Under the pieces are notes generated by a model, which saw nothing but the letters and a program-made list of their open reading frames with translations, ran no database searches and was not told the origin of the DNA. The translations under genes and the position numbers were made by a program. From the NCBI GenBank assembly GCA_037447605.1, contig CM074814.1, positions 966,543 through 1,030,542 of the forward strand: 64,000 nucleotides of DNA, read 5' to 3'. The stretch comes from Zygnema circumcarinatum (taxonomy: Eukaryota > Streptophyta > Zygnematophyceae > Zygnematales > Zygnemataceae). Of the stretch, positions 12,494 through 25,386 are shown piece by piece. Numbering within the stretch: the stretch's first letter is position 1; every line of letters starts with the position of its first letter.

Positions 12494-12729
12494 AAGCAGA
12501 AGAAGACGAAGGTATGTCCTCTGTCTCAGAAAGTTATTTACAACTTCCTGGCAAGCCCCTCCAAGGTAAACTCGAAAATTAACCTACAATGCGGTGCAAG
12601 CGGTCTAAGTAGATTCGAGATTAATATGGAATTTCATTACTCCGAAACTAACGTCTGCCTTTTCAAAAAACGAAAAAACTGTAGTGCAGTCACCTCTCCT
12701 GCGAAGCTTCGCATTCCTTCTGATGAACT

Positions 12730-13886
12730 TCACTCGCAGAAATAATCCCGTCTAGCATATGGTTCCACTTGGCGAGGAGGTGTTTGCACCTCGCAGTCCA
12801 TCATCATCATGTCCGATGAGGTCTCTGCTGACAGCGGGCCGGAAGATGGGAAGAAGCCCGCAGAAGGAGGAGGAGGAGGAGGAGGAGGAGGAGGAGGAGG
12901 GTCAGAAATGGTTGCAGCTGCAGCTCCGCCTTGGTCCCTTAAAGACGAGCGGTAGACAAGCGCAGGCATTTCTGAATGTCCGGAGGAGTCTCCACAATTT
13001 GAGGAAGAGTGTAAGGACGAGGAGGCCAGTTCTGAAGTGGAAGTGGAAGGGGCATGGTCGCCTAAGTGGAGTTTGAGGGGTCGGAGTTGAACAAAGGGGG
13101 TTTGCATTTGCCAAATGGTTAGTTCTCGCTCAAAAAGTTTGCAGTAATGCTCGAACAGAGCGTGGTTGACATTCAAATGGAAGTCGATTCGGAAGAGGAA
13201 CTCCAGCTCAAGACAGTTCATCTCGGAGGTCGAGATTCCCGCCACTTTTGCGTAATACGCATTATTAAAGTACCTGCACAAGTGATTTGAAAGCAAGAGT
13301 TAGATAAAGATCTCATATCCGCTCAAACAAATCGCCCCAAAAGATGCCCTGCTACGAATGTAGCAATGAAAACAGAGAAGTAGATGCCTATGCAAAGGCG
13401 ATAACAAAAAACCCAGTTTCCAGTTTTTACTTGTTAGTTTTCAGTTTTTGGGGCTTACGCGTCATCTAGGAACTTGGCGGCGAGCATGATGCTGGTCACT
13501 AAGAGCCGATGCACGCTTAGGGAAGTCACCGGGAGGTCTCGGTTCTGCTGAATTATTCGGTCCAAGTAAATATACCCCACAATAAAGCATGCGGGGCTGC
13601 AATTTGCGTACTTATATATGCGCTCTAAGTATCTGGGTATACTGATTCCCGGAGGTTTCAAGCCGTGAAAAATAGTTAGGGGCCTTTCACTACTCTGAGC
13701 TTCAAGGAGAGAGGGAGCGGCAAACTGGTCGTTCACTGCAGCCACTCTCTGCAGGAGGGAGGAGAGAATGAGGAGGACGGGAGGGTAATGGGAGAGAGGC
13801 TCCGCGCCGTCTATTTGGAGCACGGAGTAGAGAAGTCTGTGGGAGGACGGGGAGAGGCCTTCGCTTGAAGCGACTGATAGTTCCAT
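12730..13886 (-). CDS. U/P-type cyclin (CYCU4-like)
   Basis: Two exons (13886-13459 and 13273-12730) encode 323 residues. The first ATG in frame ([10 protein letters not shown]) is taken as the start; the frame extends a little upstream without an ATG. The cyclin box is clear: [20 protein letters not shown], then [20 protein letters not shown], then [20 protein letters not shown], then [18 protein letters not shown], then the [13 protein letters not shown] closing helix. This matches PHO80-like plant P/U-type cyclins, which bind CDKA and link nutrient or hormone state to division (family knowledge). The C-terminal extension is low complexity, with a run of about twelve Pro encoded by a GGA array, and is longer than usual for about 200-residue family members. 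The intron splits the cyclin box at the DDA/YFNNAYY junction, typical of this family. A telo-box (13900-13908) lies just upstream of the ATG. Confidence 0.93.
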
Positions 13887-13899
13887 GGGACTTCTCTGC

Positions 13900-13908
13900 A
13901 AACCCTAA
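13900..13908 (-). promoter_or_regulatory. Telo-box in the cyclin 5' leader
   Basis: AAACCCTAA on the plus strand reads TTAGGGTTT on the gene strand, about 14 bases upstream of the ATG. Telo-boxes of this form are known from 5' regions of plant housekeeping and cell-cycle genes. Confidence 0.55.
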
Positions 13909-15890
13909 AAACATCAATGCGCCAGGAGCTCTATGTCTGCGCGATGAAAGAAAAATACGCGTCCTTATTTCAAGAGGACCCGCCCTGAACGTTTCTCATC
14001 TAGGTAGTCACTACCTATTGCAGCAGTCACTTAGGCGCACTCGAACTATCTTCATCTGCTGGAAGCTCTGCCCGCTTTCGAGATGCGACAAATTCTCCTT
14101 ACCCCTCTGCACTTTCCTCTCACTCCTCCCTCCCCGTCTCTCTCCCCCTCTCCCTCCCTCTCCCTCTCTCTCCCTACCCCTCCCTCCTCCCACAATCCCT
14201 CCCTCCTCCCACAATCCCTCCCTCTCTTCCTCCGTCCCTCCCTCTCACTCTCCCGCTCTCTCGACTTTCTCTCTCTCTCTCTCTCCCTCTCTCTCCCGGG
14301 GACGGCGGTACTGCAAGGGCGGGTCGCCCCCACAAATGCATGGCGGGCGGTGCAGGTGCAGCGGCAGGCGCCCGCGACCGCGAACGTGGCCGCCTGCCGC
14401 CCTCCCCCCACCAGGCACCCACATCCGCGACGTGCGCCGCCGCCCGCATGCCCTGCCATGGCATGCTCCATGCCATGCCATGCCATGCCGGGCATGGCCT
14501 GATGGCGCCCTGACATGGCCCCATGTCGCGCGACATGCGCCGTCACACGGAGTCGTATGCTAACGGACTCCAGTTCGGGCAGGAAAAACATCTCCCGGCA
14601 AATGGCAGTGAGCTAACACACGTGTACACGGAATAAAATATCTTCCACACGTGTGTCAGCTCAATGCCAATGAAAAAAAAATAGAGGCAAGCAAAGTTAC
14701 GCTACAGAGGCAAGCAAAGTTAAGCTGCGACCGCAGGCGTACGGACGGACTGAGAGTTACGGATCCGGCCAGATTCGGACCGTGATGATTGACCTTCGTA
14801 CAGCCGTCCGGCCATTGTGCGTGCGCCACGTTTGCGCCGAGCCGGTCCTGTCCCGTCCCGGCTCGTTGACTTGACCGCGGACCCGTCGGACCGAACATGG
14901 CACGTCGCCGGCGGGTCGTGCGCCAGCTGGCGCCACGTCAGCGGGTCCTGCGCGATAGCCGGCCAGGCGCGAGGGAGCGCGGCACCTGGGCGGCATCTTT
15001 GTCGTTTTGAGGGCCTCCGTGCGAGTGCGCTGATGGGGGCCGGTCGGCAGAGGGGCACTGCGCGCTGGATCGCGGTAATTATTTGGAATCCGATAGGGAC
15101 ACCACGGAGAGGCGCTACGCACACCGCTGAATGCAGGGGGCCAGCCAATTAGGAGCCACAGACCGTACGCCTGAGGCTTTGGTGAGACGCGGCGCCAAGC
15201 TTGGCCCTTGCGAAAAACCAAAAAATAGCGCAATATCGCCCGCGTATCGGATCTGACCGACAGACGGGCGTACGCTTTTGTAGGGGAGTTCCGCCAGTGG
15301 TGGCCGCCGATACTGTCGGTAAATCCGATTTTCTTACCCGATACGTCCGTAAATCCCCATGGCGATTTCTCCATGCTTTTTATTCCCAAACAACAAAAGT
15401 GGCGGAAAACGACAAGCGCGGACAAGCCGACCATACGGCCGACTGGCGGCCAGTGGCTCCTCATTGGCCGCCAGATCATGTTTCGCTGTGGAAATAGTGC
15501 GTCTGCGCTGTGCCCCTTATGTGGTCCCTATCATTTAATGATTCTTGTTGGGGCGGGTCCACCGAGGGTAGACCCAAGCGGTCCCCCCGATCCCATTGGC
15601 TGATGCGCCAGTGAGGATCCAGTTTCCGAATCTTGCGGCGTGATCTGTGGATTCGAGCTTGCCGACTATGAGGTCGCCACGTGGCAGTTGGCACGAATAT
15701 GCGGCAGCCGCCCTCCTGGCGGCCCTTTTGTCGGCTTGGGGGGGTGCTGAGAGCCGGCCGGGGCACGGACCGACAACTTGCGCCACGTGGCAGCTATCGC
15801 AGAACCGCCCCGGCCACCCCCCAGCCGACACTTGCGCGCGCACTCCACATGGTTCTACGGATTACTGGAGGTTTCTACGGGCAAATCTCG
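13909..15890. other. Cyclin/PUS head-to-head spacer, unique part
   Basis: A CT-rich tract (14095-14300) carries a duplicated CCCTCCTCCCACAAT block near 14178-14220. A GC-rich stretch contains repeats of CCATG (14455-14500). From 14730 to 15560 are several GTACGG/CCGTAC words and CCAAT-type boxes. Two copies of GCCACGTGGCAG (G-box core, at about 15675 and 15783) lie about 108 bases apart. No exon chain with motifs was found, though long open frames exist because of high GC. Confidence 0.55.
15674..15794. promoter_or_regulatory. Pair of G-boxes (GCCACGTGGCAG)
   Basis: Two identical 12-base words containing CACGTG occur about 108 bases apart between the cyclin and pseudouridine synthase genes. 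CACGTG is the core bound by plant bZIP and bHLH factors. Role here is inferred from the word only. Confidence 0.4.
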
Positions 15891-15895
15891 GACGT

Positions 15896-16763
<868 letters not shown>

Positions 16764-16859
16764 TCAGCCCTAATTCGGACCTCTGTCACTTTTTTGACGA
16801 GCTTTAGGGCAACGCAGAGGCACTTTGTTCCTGGGCTGCAACGTGTCAGCTCCTGCGCA

Positions 16860-19800
16860 ATGCTCCTCCCTCCCCTGAAGCCATGGCTGCCGCACCCCCT
16901 CACAGCAGCCCTCTCCCGCCGCCTTCCTCGCCTCTCACGCAGACCTTTCTCTAACCCTGAAGATCTTCCCTCGCTTGAAAAGCTGCCCCTCCCTCCTCGC
17001 ATCTGCCGCATACGCTTTCTGCGCGTCGCTTGTTCCTTCCCAGCAGGTCGAACTAGGGTTCAGAGAAGTGCATTTCAGAGCAGGGAAAGCGCATGCAAGG
17101 TGGTACGGAAGGGTTATGTTGCAGTTTCAAATCTAGGAAATGTTGAAATTATACGGAAATTCTCTTCAAGGAATGGCGTTACATCTGTATTTGAAGAGCA
17201 GACTAGTTGTGTTCCGCACCTTTCTGAGAAAGAAGAAGGTGAGGGAGGTAAAGAGCCGGGAAAAAGGCGTAAGAAGAAGGTGGCCATGTGGTTATCGTAC
17301 AGCGGTAGCGGCTACAGAGGTAAGCAGAGCATGGGAGATGAATGTGAGGACATTGCTGAGAAAAACGGTTTTTATTGAAGGTGTATGTAAAGTGGAGCAA
17401 AAAAAATTACAGTTTTACAACATAGGATGTGGAAGAGGGTCAAAAGCACTGTAGGGGCAACAATTGTTTCATGGAAATATGGCAAACCTCCGTAGTGCTA
17501 CTATTGACTAGAACTATTGACTTGGCGTGTCAAAAAAAAAGTCTTTGTTGACTTCAAGGATGTTCAAAAGGTGAAAATGAAGTCTCCGCAGATAATTTGT
17601 ATTGATTGGAAAAGTAGTACCATCGGCGGTTGGCTTCAAAGTACAGATATGAAGTCCTTTACTCGCTTGCATAGAGGTTAAAAATCTTCTAGTTCCAAAC
17701 AAACACAAACTACACAAACACAAACTACTTCACGTGCCTACAAAAGGGAACCAACAAATTCACCTCGAGAACACTTAAACAACAATTACCAAAACAGCTG
17801 GCATTTACGACCTCCTTATTATCAATTCGAGTGCTGTTGGCTCCATCCATGATTATGATGTGTTTCCGTTGAAGCAAGAGAAACCTGGAGGCGGTTCTTG
17901 GACTGGTTGAGCAGAGTTTCAGATGCTTGGGGACGATAGAATAGTGGGAGCAAGATTTTGGAAGCCAAAATACCCAATGAATATTGAAAGCTGCTCCAGC
18001 GTGGATCACATTGCTTTGCAAGTAGCCATAATGACAAAATGCATTAATTGATAACCAGGAAGCGAGTTCAGGTACCATCATACTCTCTCCCAACTTGGGA
18101 GTGTTCAGAACTGACCATCTCCCTCCTTGTTCTGGTATTCTGCCCTCGCAGGACTACAAATACAGCGGTCTTTATCTGAAGGCCCTCCAAGTGAGTCAAG
18201 AATTTCCGTATGTAGGAATGGCGAATTTACCATCCTTACCATTGTTCTCATGTCCATGCTAAGGGGGCTTGCAGTTATCTCCTTCTCCAAGTCGATGTAC
18301 AGTCAGCAGCTCTGTCATATAGTCAAACTGTGCCATGGAGAAGAAGAGCAGAAAAGATAGTGTTGGAAAGGCAAGGCCCATGGAACTGAGAATTAGACAT
18401 TTTGTGTTGCAGCTGTAGAGGAGGTGCTGGAGAAGGCCATTTTGGCTGCAGGGGGGATGCTGCCCTCGAACTTTGGTAACTTGGCAAAAGTCGGCTGGAC
18501 CCGCAGCAGCAGGACAGACAAAGGCGTAAGGATTTCTGCGATTACCGTGAATTATATTCTCAACAACTTTCTATGGGAATATGTTAGCATGTTACCTCTC
18601 TAATCTCATCCAAACTGCAACTTTTGCCTAATGTGATTCTATGAAATGCATCCTTCTATTGTATGAATAAACTTCTATTGTATGAATAAACATAACGGGA
18701 ACTCTTGCAATCCCCGACCTACAGCATGCTCTTGTTTCTTCCGTATTGCAGGTGCATTCAATGGCGACCATTGTATCTCTCCATTTGGAGGTTCCTTTAA
18801 CTGCATGGGAAGGAGACCCCGAGGGTGCGGAGTTAGCAGCCGATATCAACGCACACCTTCCCTCAGATGTGCGTGTGTGGAATGTACTCCCAGTTGCAAG
18901 GTACATGAACACAAAATAAATCACAGACCATTGTCGTATGAGCTCTTGGCTGCTCTGCAATGACGTATTCAAAACCCTAAATCCTCCAATCATAAGCTGT
19001 TTCTATATGTAGTAGTTCATTTCAGTTTTGTTGGATTTTGGCCGTCGTTTCTTTGCAGGGGCTTCAGCAGCTCCCGCTCTGTGGCCCCTTGGCAGGTCCT
19101 TCTCGGCACGCAAGTTCTGTAAAGCGCGCACCTATCACTATTTGCTGCCAGTTGGCGTTCTTGGATTGGAGAAGAACTTTTCGGAAGATGACGTGGATCG
19201 TACGCTTGACAAGTTGAAGAGCGTGCTCTGTGAGTTTGAGGTGAGTGTTTCTACGCCCTATTGCGCTGTACAGTTCATACGTGCACTTCTTTGTGTGAAA
19301 CATACGCATAATACTCTTTACAGGAAGGTTGTTTCTGAGCCTATTATACAAGGCCACCTATCATAGGTGATTTGTTACAAAGTCTCATCTATACATTTCA
19401 TCAAAAATGTTTGATAGGCAACCTTTGTTGGAAGGCAAATGAAGCCCACTAGGCAGTAACCAGCAGGTATGGTGTTCTGTCTATTGGTGTGCTTGAAACA
19501 TAAATGCTTATTCGAAGCTGCTTGCCAACCGCGAGCAAGAAAGATGCAGCTAGAATCGCATTACAATGATGTTAGAGAGCCGAGTTGACAGTGTGGGTAT
19601 ATGCTTATTCATGCTCATTTGCTGTCCTCCTTCCTCGATTTTATGTCTATCCTTTACTTGACAGCAACCTTTGCAGAGAAGACAATGCAGTCGTTAACCT
19701 AAGTTCTGACTGTGCGCACGTAGGATTATTGCTCTGTCATGATGAGGAAGGCTTTGCAGACCTTTTAATGGCATTTAATGTCAAGCTGAGGCGGGTCTTG

Positions 19801-21028
19801 GCAGGGAAAACATGCTTTTCATAACTACACTGTGCGCCGACTCTACCGGCCACCACCACCCGGGACACAGGGCTGGAAAAAAGGGAAGAAAAAGCAGAAG
19901 TCTAAGTCACAGTCAGGTATACGGAAGGATTTGGATGCTGTGGATGGTGAACCACTAAGTGAAGGAAAGGAAAATTCCGAAGGAACTAAGGGAGCCCAGA
20001 GAAGTTTCAACACATTTGCCGAACCTTTGGAAGGGGCAGTTAACACCCCTGAAACGGATGGAAAAGCATGTCATGAAAACGACGCGGACACAGTTGTAGG
20101 CAGAGAGTATAGGAGTACGGATGTTCCAGAAAATGGCGAGTGTAAGGATGGTGAAGATTTGGAAATTGATGACTTCTGGGGGGATCCGGAAAGTGATGGC
20201 GAAGAGGAGGGGGAGCTGCGTAGTGGAGGAGGAGAGGGGCCATTGGGGGAGAGGAAATTGAGGGATGAACGAACAGCTTATTGGCTTTATGAGCCGCAAG
20301 CAGCAGATAGAGTGGGGTCGGCTCATTTCAGGATCATCAAAGAGTGCACTTGTGGGGGTGTGGAGGACTTCGAAGGGACCCAGTTTGTGCGAGTAATGCT
20401 TACTGGAGAATCCTTTATGTTACATCAGGTCAGTTAGACAGTCTTTCTCTCGGTCTTCTGTCCTCCTCTCCCCTTCTCTTCACCTCTAGAAAGACGGACT
20501 ACTATGTGACTGATGCTGATTCATGCGAATTCATTCCTTTTTCAGGTACGCAAAATGGTGGGGACAGCTGTAGCTGTTGTGAGAGGACAGCTGAAAGCAG
20601 AGGTGGTGCCTGTCTCCCTCTCCCGCCACTGCCGCATGGTGTTACCGTTGGCCCCTCCTGAGGGCCTCCTGCTCTATGGGAGCGAGTTCTTCCCCTTCAG
20701 AGCTCCCACACAAGCACAGAAGGAGGCTCAGGGTCTGGTGGAAGGAGGGCACTCTGCAGGGGGTGTGAGAGATGACAGTGAGGAGTCGCGAATTGTGAGC
20801 CTCTCCCGGAGTGCCAAGGAGCGCATGCAGACGTTTTGGAGCAGCGAGGTGCTGCCTGTCATGCTGCCGTCTCTGAAGGCTGAGGGTGATCCGTGGAGGG
20901 AATGGCTGGAACACCTTCACAGGAAACCACTCGTCAGTGAAGGGGAGGCTGCGGCAGTGCTGAAGGCCTGGGAGGAGCGGCATGCGGAAGTGGTGGCTAG
21001 AAAGGCTTCAACCGATCATACCATGTGA
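16860..21028 (+). CDS. tRNA pseudouridine synthase, TruA/PUS1 type
   Basis: Seven exons: 16860-17319, 18152-18190, 18413-18525, 18752-18900, 19096-19240, 19805-20428, 20546-21028; 670 residues. The start is the first ATG in frame ([11 protein letters not shown]). The N terminus is rich in Arg, Ser and Pro and could be an organelle-targeting sequence (inference). Family motifs in order: [34 protein letters not shown] with the catalytic Asp at about residue 202; [47 protein letters not shown]. The enzyme isomerises uridine to pseudouridine in tRNA and some other RNAs. A Glu/Asp-rich insert of about 130 residues separates the HNYT motif from the C-terminal part of the catalytic domain. The second exon is only 39 bases and carries the LQIQR motif. 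Confidence 0.93.
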
Positions 21029-22888
21029 CCGACCGACGACAATACACAAAGCATTGTGGATTAAAAATGATTTTCACTTTCATTTTCAGTCACTGCCATA
21101 GAAAGTTTTTTTCTATGTGTCCATATCATATTAACTTCTAGGTATGAGTTGTCTCTTGACTACTCCATGTAAGTAAGTGGTCATTATCTCGCCCTCAGGC
21201 CTCTTTATGGGCCCCATGCCCGTCGAGTCCAACTGTACCGTACGAAGGACAGTCAGCGAACCTGCCAAGACTGACAGCCCAGTTGACTGTAAAACTTCCC
21301 CGTGTGCTTCACCGGCCAAATTATTCAGTTTTCTCCGCCATCGCAGAACCATCATAATAAGCAGGCGAAGTGACTCCGTCAAAGTCTCACATGCCCTGTC
21401 GATCTCGCGATGGGACTCCCCCCAATGTACACATATCCATGGACAACGACAGGACGAGGTACCAATGTGAACGAACCACAAATGACCTCTGAACGAACGA
21501 AAAGGCGCTGAGCGTTGCCGTACTGTGCTTGCTCTGCCGAAGTGGACGTGCCAAAGTGGACGTGCAAAAGTGGACCTGCTGGAGTAGACCTGCCAAAGTG
21601 GACACAGCCAAAGTGGATCTGCCCAAGTAGATCTGTGAACTGTTCCCCGGCACTTGGCACCGCAATTTTGCTGCACCATTCGTACAGTTCTGATATGCCA
21701 CGTGGCGAGCAGCTAGCGCTCGCTAACCGAAATCTGTACGGTCTCCAACGACCGCTAATACAACACGGCGTGACCAACAGATCACGACAAAATTTGCTGC
21801 AGTTGTCGGTTGGCTGGTAGCCTGCCGCCGGCCCGTTCGTACGGACGACAAAAGCCGCCGGCCGGCCGACCGTCGGGGCCAGCCGGCGGCCCCGGCCTGT
21901 CGGCGGCAGAGCGAAGCCCGTTCCATGCGGGTGGAGGGGGGACTGCAACGGGACGCGAAACTGGAAACACAGAAACGACGGCGCAATCTGCGGCGGACTT
22001 GCCGTTAGGGGCTTGTCAAGGGCGGAAATCCAAATTGGGCACCTCCTCGAGGGGAGGGAGTGGGAGAGGGAGAGCGGGACCGGGAGGGAGGGAGGACGGG
22101 AGGCGATGGCTGTCGAAGCTGAAGGCGGCAAGGCAGGAGCCATGGAGGATAAGGATTAGGGTTATGACGGGGCCTTTTCAGGTAATTTTTTGCCTTTACT
22201 CGGGTGGAGTGTCGTAAGAAAGTGGGGAAAGTGGCAGAAAGTGGGGCATCTTCTGGGAAACGGAAACACATTGTTTGATTTCTTTTCTCTTTATCTAGGT
22301 CTGGAATGGATGGACCTCTGTCTTTCTATGTCGCTTTTTGGTGTGTGTATAAAATCTCTGAGGAGTTCTAAGCCCTCTCGCTCTTCAAAAAAAAAAGATT
22401 GTATACCTTCACTTGACATCATTTGATGAGGATGCGGTGGTTTTGCGGCTGGAAAATTGCTTTTTTTGTAACTACAAGGGAAGCAGTGACAGCAAGAGTG
22501 CAACTGGGCGGGGGTGAAACATAGTGAAAGCATTAGAGAGCCAGAACAGGCTGCAAAATTTAACAGAAAAAGGCAGGTTTCATGGGTTTGTGAAATTTTC
22601 GAACCATCACATGCAAGCAGTCGATGGTCCCGGCTCTTTCGCACAGCAGAAAACGATCTTAGGGAGGACACGAAACTATGGCTTCTGTCGTCAACGTGCA
22701 GTCAACCACTCTCGTTTAGCGCTCTGAACTGTGTGCTTGCGTTTCAGACAGAGAGACCTAATGTTCTTTCCTTCTGGCAATCTACAATGTAATCTTCTAA
22801 ACGCTGCTTTGCCATTTTCCGGACTCATTGCAGTGAAAGAGCTGAAAGGGGTCTCAGTTGCTGCAATCGCATTTTCCTCGCACAAAAA
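21029..22888. other. Spacer between the PUS and F-box genes
   Basis: A tandem repeat lies at 21537-21637 (separate entry). GC-rich sequence with GTACGG words and GGCCGGCC blocks follows at 21730-21930. A GA-rich patch occurs near 22050. GGATTAGGGTTATG at about 22153 is telo-box-like and may lie in the F-box leader. No supported exon. Confidence 0.5.
21537..21637. repeat. Degenerate ~15-bp tandem repeat (AAGTGGACcTGCC)
   Basis: About seven head-to-tail copies of a 13-15 base unit based on AAGTGGACSTGCCA, with substitutions (AGTAGACCTGCCA, AAGTGGATCTGCCC). The array is compact and lies in GTACGG-containing intergenic sequence. Confidence 0.8.
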
Positions 22889-24313
22889 ATGGGGAACTGC
22901 GTCACGCCTCAGCACTCGGTTTCGCGAAAGAGTGTTCACACTCGAGGTGGTGGGAAAGGGCGGCAGTTTGCTCTTAACGCCTTGAATGCTGCTTTACTGC
23001 TGGACCACAAATACAGCGACTTTCCGACAGTTTCTGTACGGCCCAGCCGGTCTTCCGCGAAGGTTGCAAGCAGCACATCTCCCACACAATGCAAGGAGCC
23101 CTGCGATGAAGAAACGAGGTGTGCAAAGGAAGCAGCGGAGGAGGAAGAATTAGCGGCAGTAGAGCAAAGTGAAGTCCTGTTACCAATAGTAGGGGAGCCG
23201 AGTCTTGAGGATGAAGAGGAGAATTTCTCACCGTCGACTCCCCTCATCCCGGGTCTACCAAATGCAGTATCGCTGCAATGTTTGGGGAGGTTAACTGTTA
23301 GACAGCAGCGCAGCATGCTGGCTGTAGATCGACAGTGGCGGGAACTAGCTCTCAGCATGGACTTAGTTTCTGTGAGAGCTGAGTTGGGTCTGCTTGAAGA
23401 GTGGCTATTTCTCACAAGACAGGAAGAACCGACTGCTGTGAATCGGGTCGCTGGTCACACCGCGCGTCTCGTTTTCAATCTCTATGATGTGAAGAATGGT
23501 GACTGGATCGATGGGCCCCTCCCTAATTCAGTAGCTCTCTGCTGCTACGGCCATAAGACAGCGGTTGTGGGTGGCAAATTCTACCTCATGACTGGCAGTA
23601 TGGAGCTCTTAGGAAGCCCCACAAACCAGCTCTGGCAGTTTGACTTGCAGCAATACTCATGGCGGCAGTTGGCGAGCATGGGGAGCTCCCGTCTCGGGTT
23701 CGGAGTTGGGGTGGCGGGAGGGAAGCTCTATGTGGTGGGAGGACGCAATGAGGAGCTTTCTGACTTGGACTCTCTGGAGGTCTACGAGCCGCACCTGAAT
23801 GAATGGAGGCAGCTCGAACCCATGAGCCAACCCCGAGCAAACATAGAAGTGGCTGCTTTAGGAGGGTGCTTGCATGTGCTGGAAAGAGGGCAATTGGTAG
23901 AAGTCTATGACCCAATTGCAGGCGAGTGGATGCCAGGCTCCAGCAGTAAGTGGGGACCGGCCCTATGCTCGGAAAAGAGCATTTTCAATGTGGTTAATGT
24001 AGGGAATGACCTTTTCTGCATTGAGAAAAAAAGCCAGTTCTTCCAAGTCCTGCAGTTCAAGTGGGGTAAGACGACGTGGGAGGAGGTGGGAGGCTTGTTG
24101 GCCTCTGCCCCTACAGGAGATGCGCGGTTGCAGCCTCGCCTCGCTGTGGTTGGTGGGAAGGTGTTGGCTGTGGGCTCCAACTTTAGCGTGGGCTACTTCC
24201 ACCCTTCAAATCCTTTGGGCACCCCCTGCCGCCAAATGCTTGATGAAGCCGAGGTCATTCCAGGCCGCCTTCTGAGGATGCAGAGGACGGAGCTTGCAGG
24301 AGTAGCCTTGTAG
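22889..24313 (+). CDS. F-box protein with kelch repeats
   Basis: Single exon, 474 residues, start ATGGGGAACTGC (MGNCVTPQ). An acidic low-complexity stretch is followed by an F-box (LIPGLPNAVSLQCLGRLTVR...RQWRELALS, about residues 118-155). Next is the LGLLEEWLFLT linker seen in plant F-box/kelch proteins, then kelch blades. Examples are GHKTAVVGGKFYLMTGS, GFGVGVAGGKLYVVGGRNEE, NIEVAALGGCLHVLE and RLAVVGGKVLAVG. Such proteins act as substrate receptors of SCF ubiquitin ligases; the target cannot be told. The MGNC start could allow N-terminal lipid modification, but this is inference. The gene converges with the small acetyltransferase-like gene at 25387-25978. Confidence 0.92.
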   Translation: MGNCVTPQHSVSRKSVHTRGGGKGRQFALNALNAALLLDHKYSDFPTVSVRPSRSSAKVASSTSPTQCKEPCDEETRCAKEAAEEEELAAVEQSEVLLPIVGEPSLEDEEENFSPSTPLIPGLPNAVSLQCLGRLTVRQQRSMLAVDRQWRELALSMDLVSVRAELGLLEEWLFLTRQEEPTAVNRVAGHTARLVFNLYDVKNGDWIDGPLPNSVALCCYGHKTAVVGGKFYLMTGSMELLGSPTNQLWQFDLQQYSWRQLASMGSSRLGFGVGVAGGKLYVVGGRNEELSDLDSLEVYEPHLNEWRQLEPMSQPRANIEVAALGGCLHVLERGQLVEVYDPIAGEWMPGSSSKWGPALCSEKSIFNVVNVGNDLFCIEKKSQFFQVLQFKWGKTTWEEVGGLLASAPTGDARLQPRLAVVGGKVLAVGSNFSVGYFHPSNPLGTPCRQMLDEAEVIPGRLLRMQRTELAGVAL

Positions 24314-25386
24314 GAGGCGTCCCATTCCCCACTCCTCCCTCCTTTCTTGTACCTCACTCAAGTGCCGTATTTTATTAGAGGGGTGGTCGGTGAATTGGTC
24401 AATAGCACAGTGCTGTACAAAGGGTCACGTTCAGAACTAGGTTTTTGGATTCAGGTCTGTGATGCTAGTCTTTTGCAAATGTAGGGAAAGAGGAGGTGGG
24501 GAAGGCCTCTACCGCTGAGGGAGGAGCTCAGGTTTTGGGTTTGTACGGAGTATTACTTTCATCATCCATCGAGCAAAGGGTTCGTTGCGAGTGATACCCC
24601 TCTGCTCGTTTTTAAGGACTGACAAATGTGGCTAGGCTGAACTTAGCTTCCATATTTCAGTTTGTTAGTCCATCGCACAAGGTAGGGAGAAATTGTTCTA
24701 AATTCGAACATTTTCTGATTTATGCATTTCTAGTTGGCAAGTTTGTCTCTTGAATCGGAGAAGGCAAACAGAACAGAAATAAAAAGGAGATTTTGGTTGC
24801 ATGTCATGCCCTCAAGAACTGAAAATGGTATTTACATATTTTAAAAAATACAGAAAATAAGTCCTCAAGAGGTCACTGCGTTCTTTCTTGCCCTTACATC
24901 CTGGCTATGGCCTGCATACATTTGAAGCAGAAATGAACCAGAAGCAGACTGCTCTTTCTCAATATTATCAAATTGAACTACTGTATAGCTCTCGCCATGG
25001 ATTGACACGTGCCCCATACAAAGAAGCAGTGAGCTTGAATAGCCCTTATCAAGATACGGGACCAGAAAGTTGGCATGAATGTAAACTAAAGCCTTTGAGA
25101 CATTCCCGGTTTTGGAAAATAACACAATTGCTTACGCGGCATGCTGTGGTTTGGACATGAGAGTCCACATTGTCCTGTAAACGACTTCGCTGTTGTTTAT
25201 CTGTAGTTCCGTCATTTGCACCTTAACCGTCCAACCAGTTGCCATCTAGGCGAGGAATAGCTTCAACAAGCAGAGCAATTCTCCTTCTCCATTTCCCGTT
25301 AACAACAACTAATGTTGATGCGCTGCAACAAGACGATACCGCAATCAACTCTCCGACGTTGAATAAACGGAAAGCTTCGCATCATA
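24314..25386. other. Spacer between two convergent genes
   Basis: This is the shared 3' region of the F-box/kelch gene and the minus-strand GNAT gene. The sequence is AT-rich without repeats. No exon is supported on either strand. Confidence 0.6.

Larger units (their letters stand above)
10293..12729. other. Spacer between the fucosyltransferase and cyclin genes
   Basis: No gene is supported. Contents in order: two telo-box-like words (about 10327-10336 and 10412-10420) in the fucosyltransferase leader; a GTATCG-rich AT tract (10610-10760); a GGGAGA array (10860-10906); a CT microsatellite (11265-11325); unremarkable AT-rich sequence; and a GGA array (12428-12493). The part nearest 12729 is likely the 3' untranslated region of the cyclin gene. 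Confidence 0.55.

Noticed and set aside
12866-13076. Plus-strand Glu-rich frame over the cyclin exon
   Set aside because: It is the antisense reading of the GGA array that encodes the Pro run of the cyclin.
17725-18093. Minus-strand 122-residue frame
   Set aside because: It lies within the first intron of the pseudouridine synthase gene, lacks family motifs and has no splice or promoter support.
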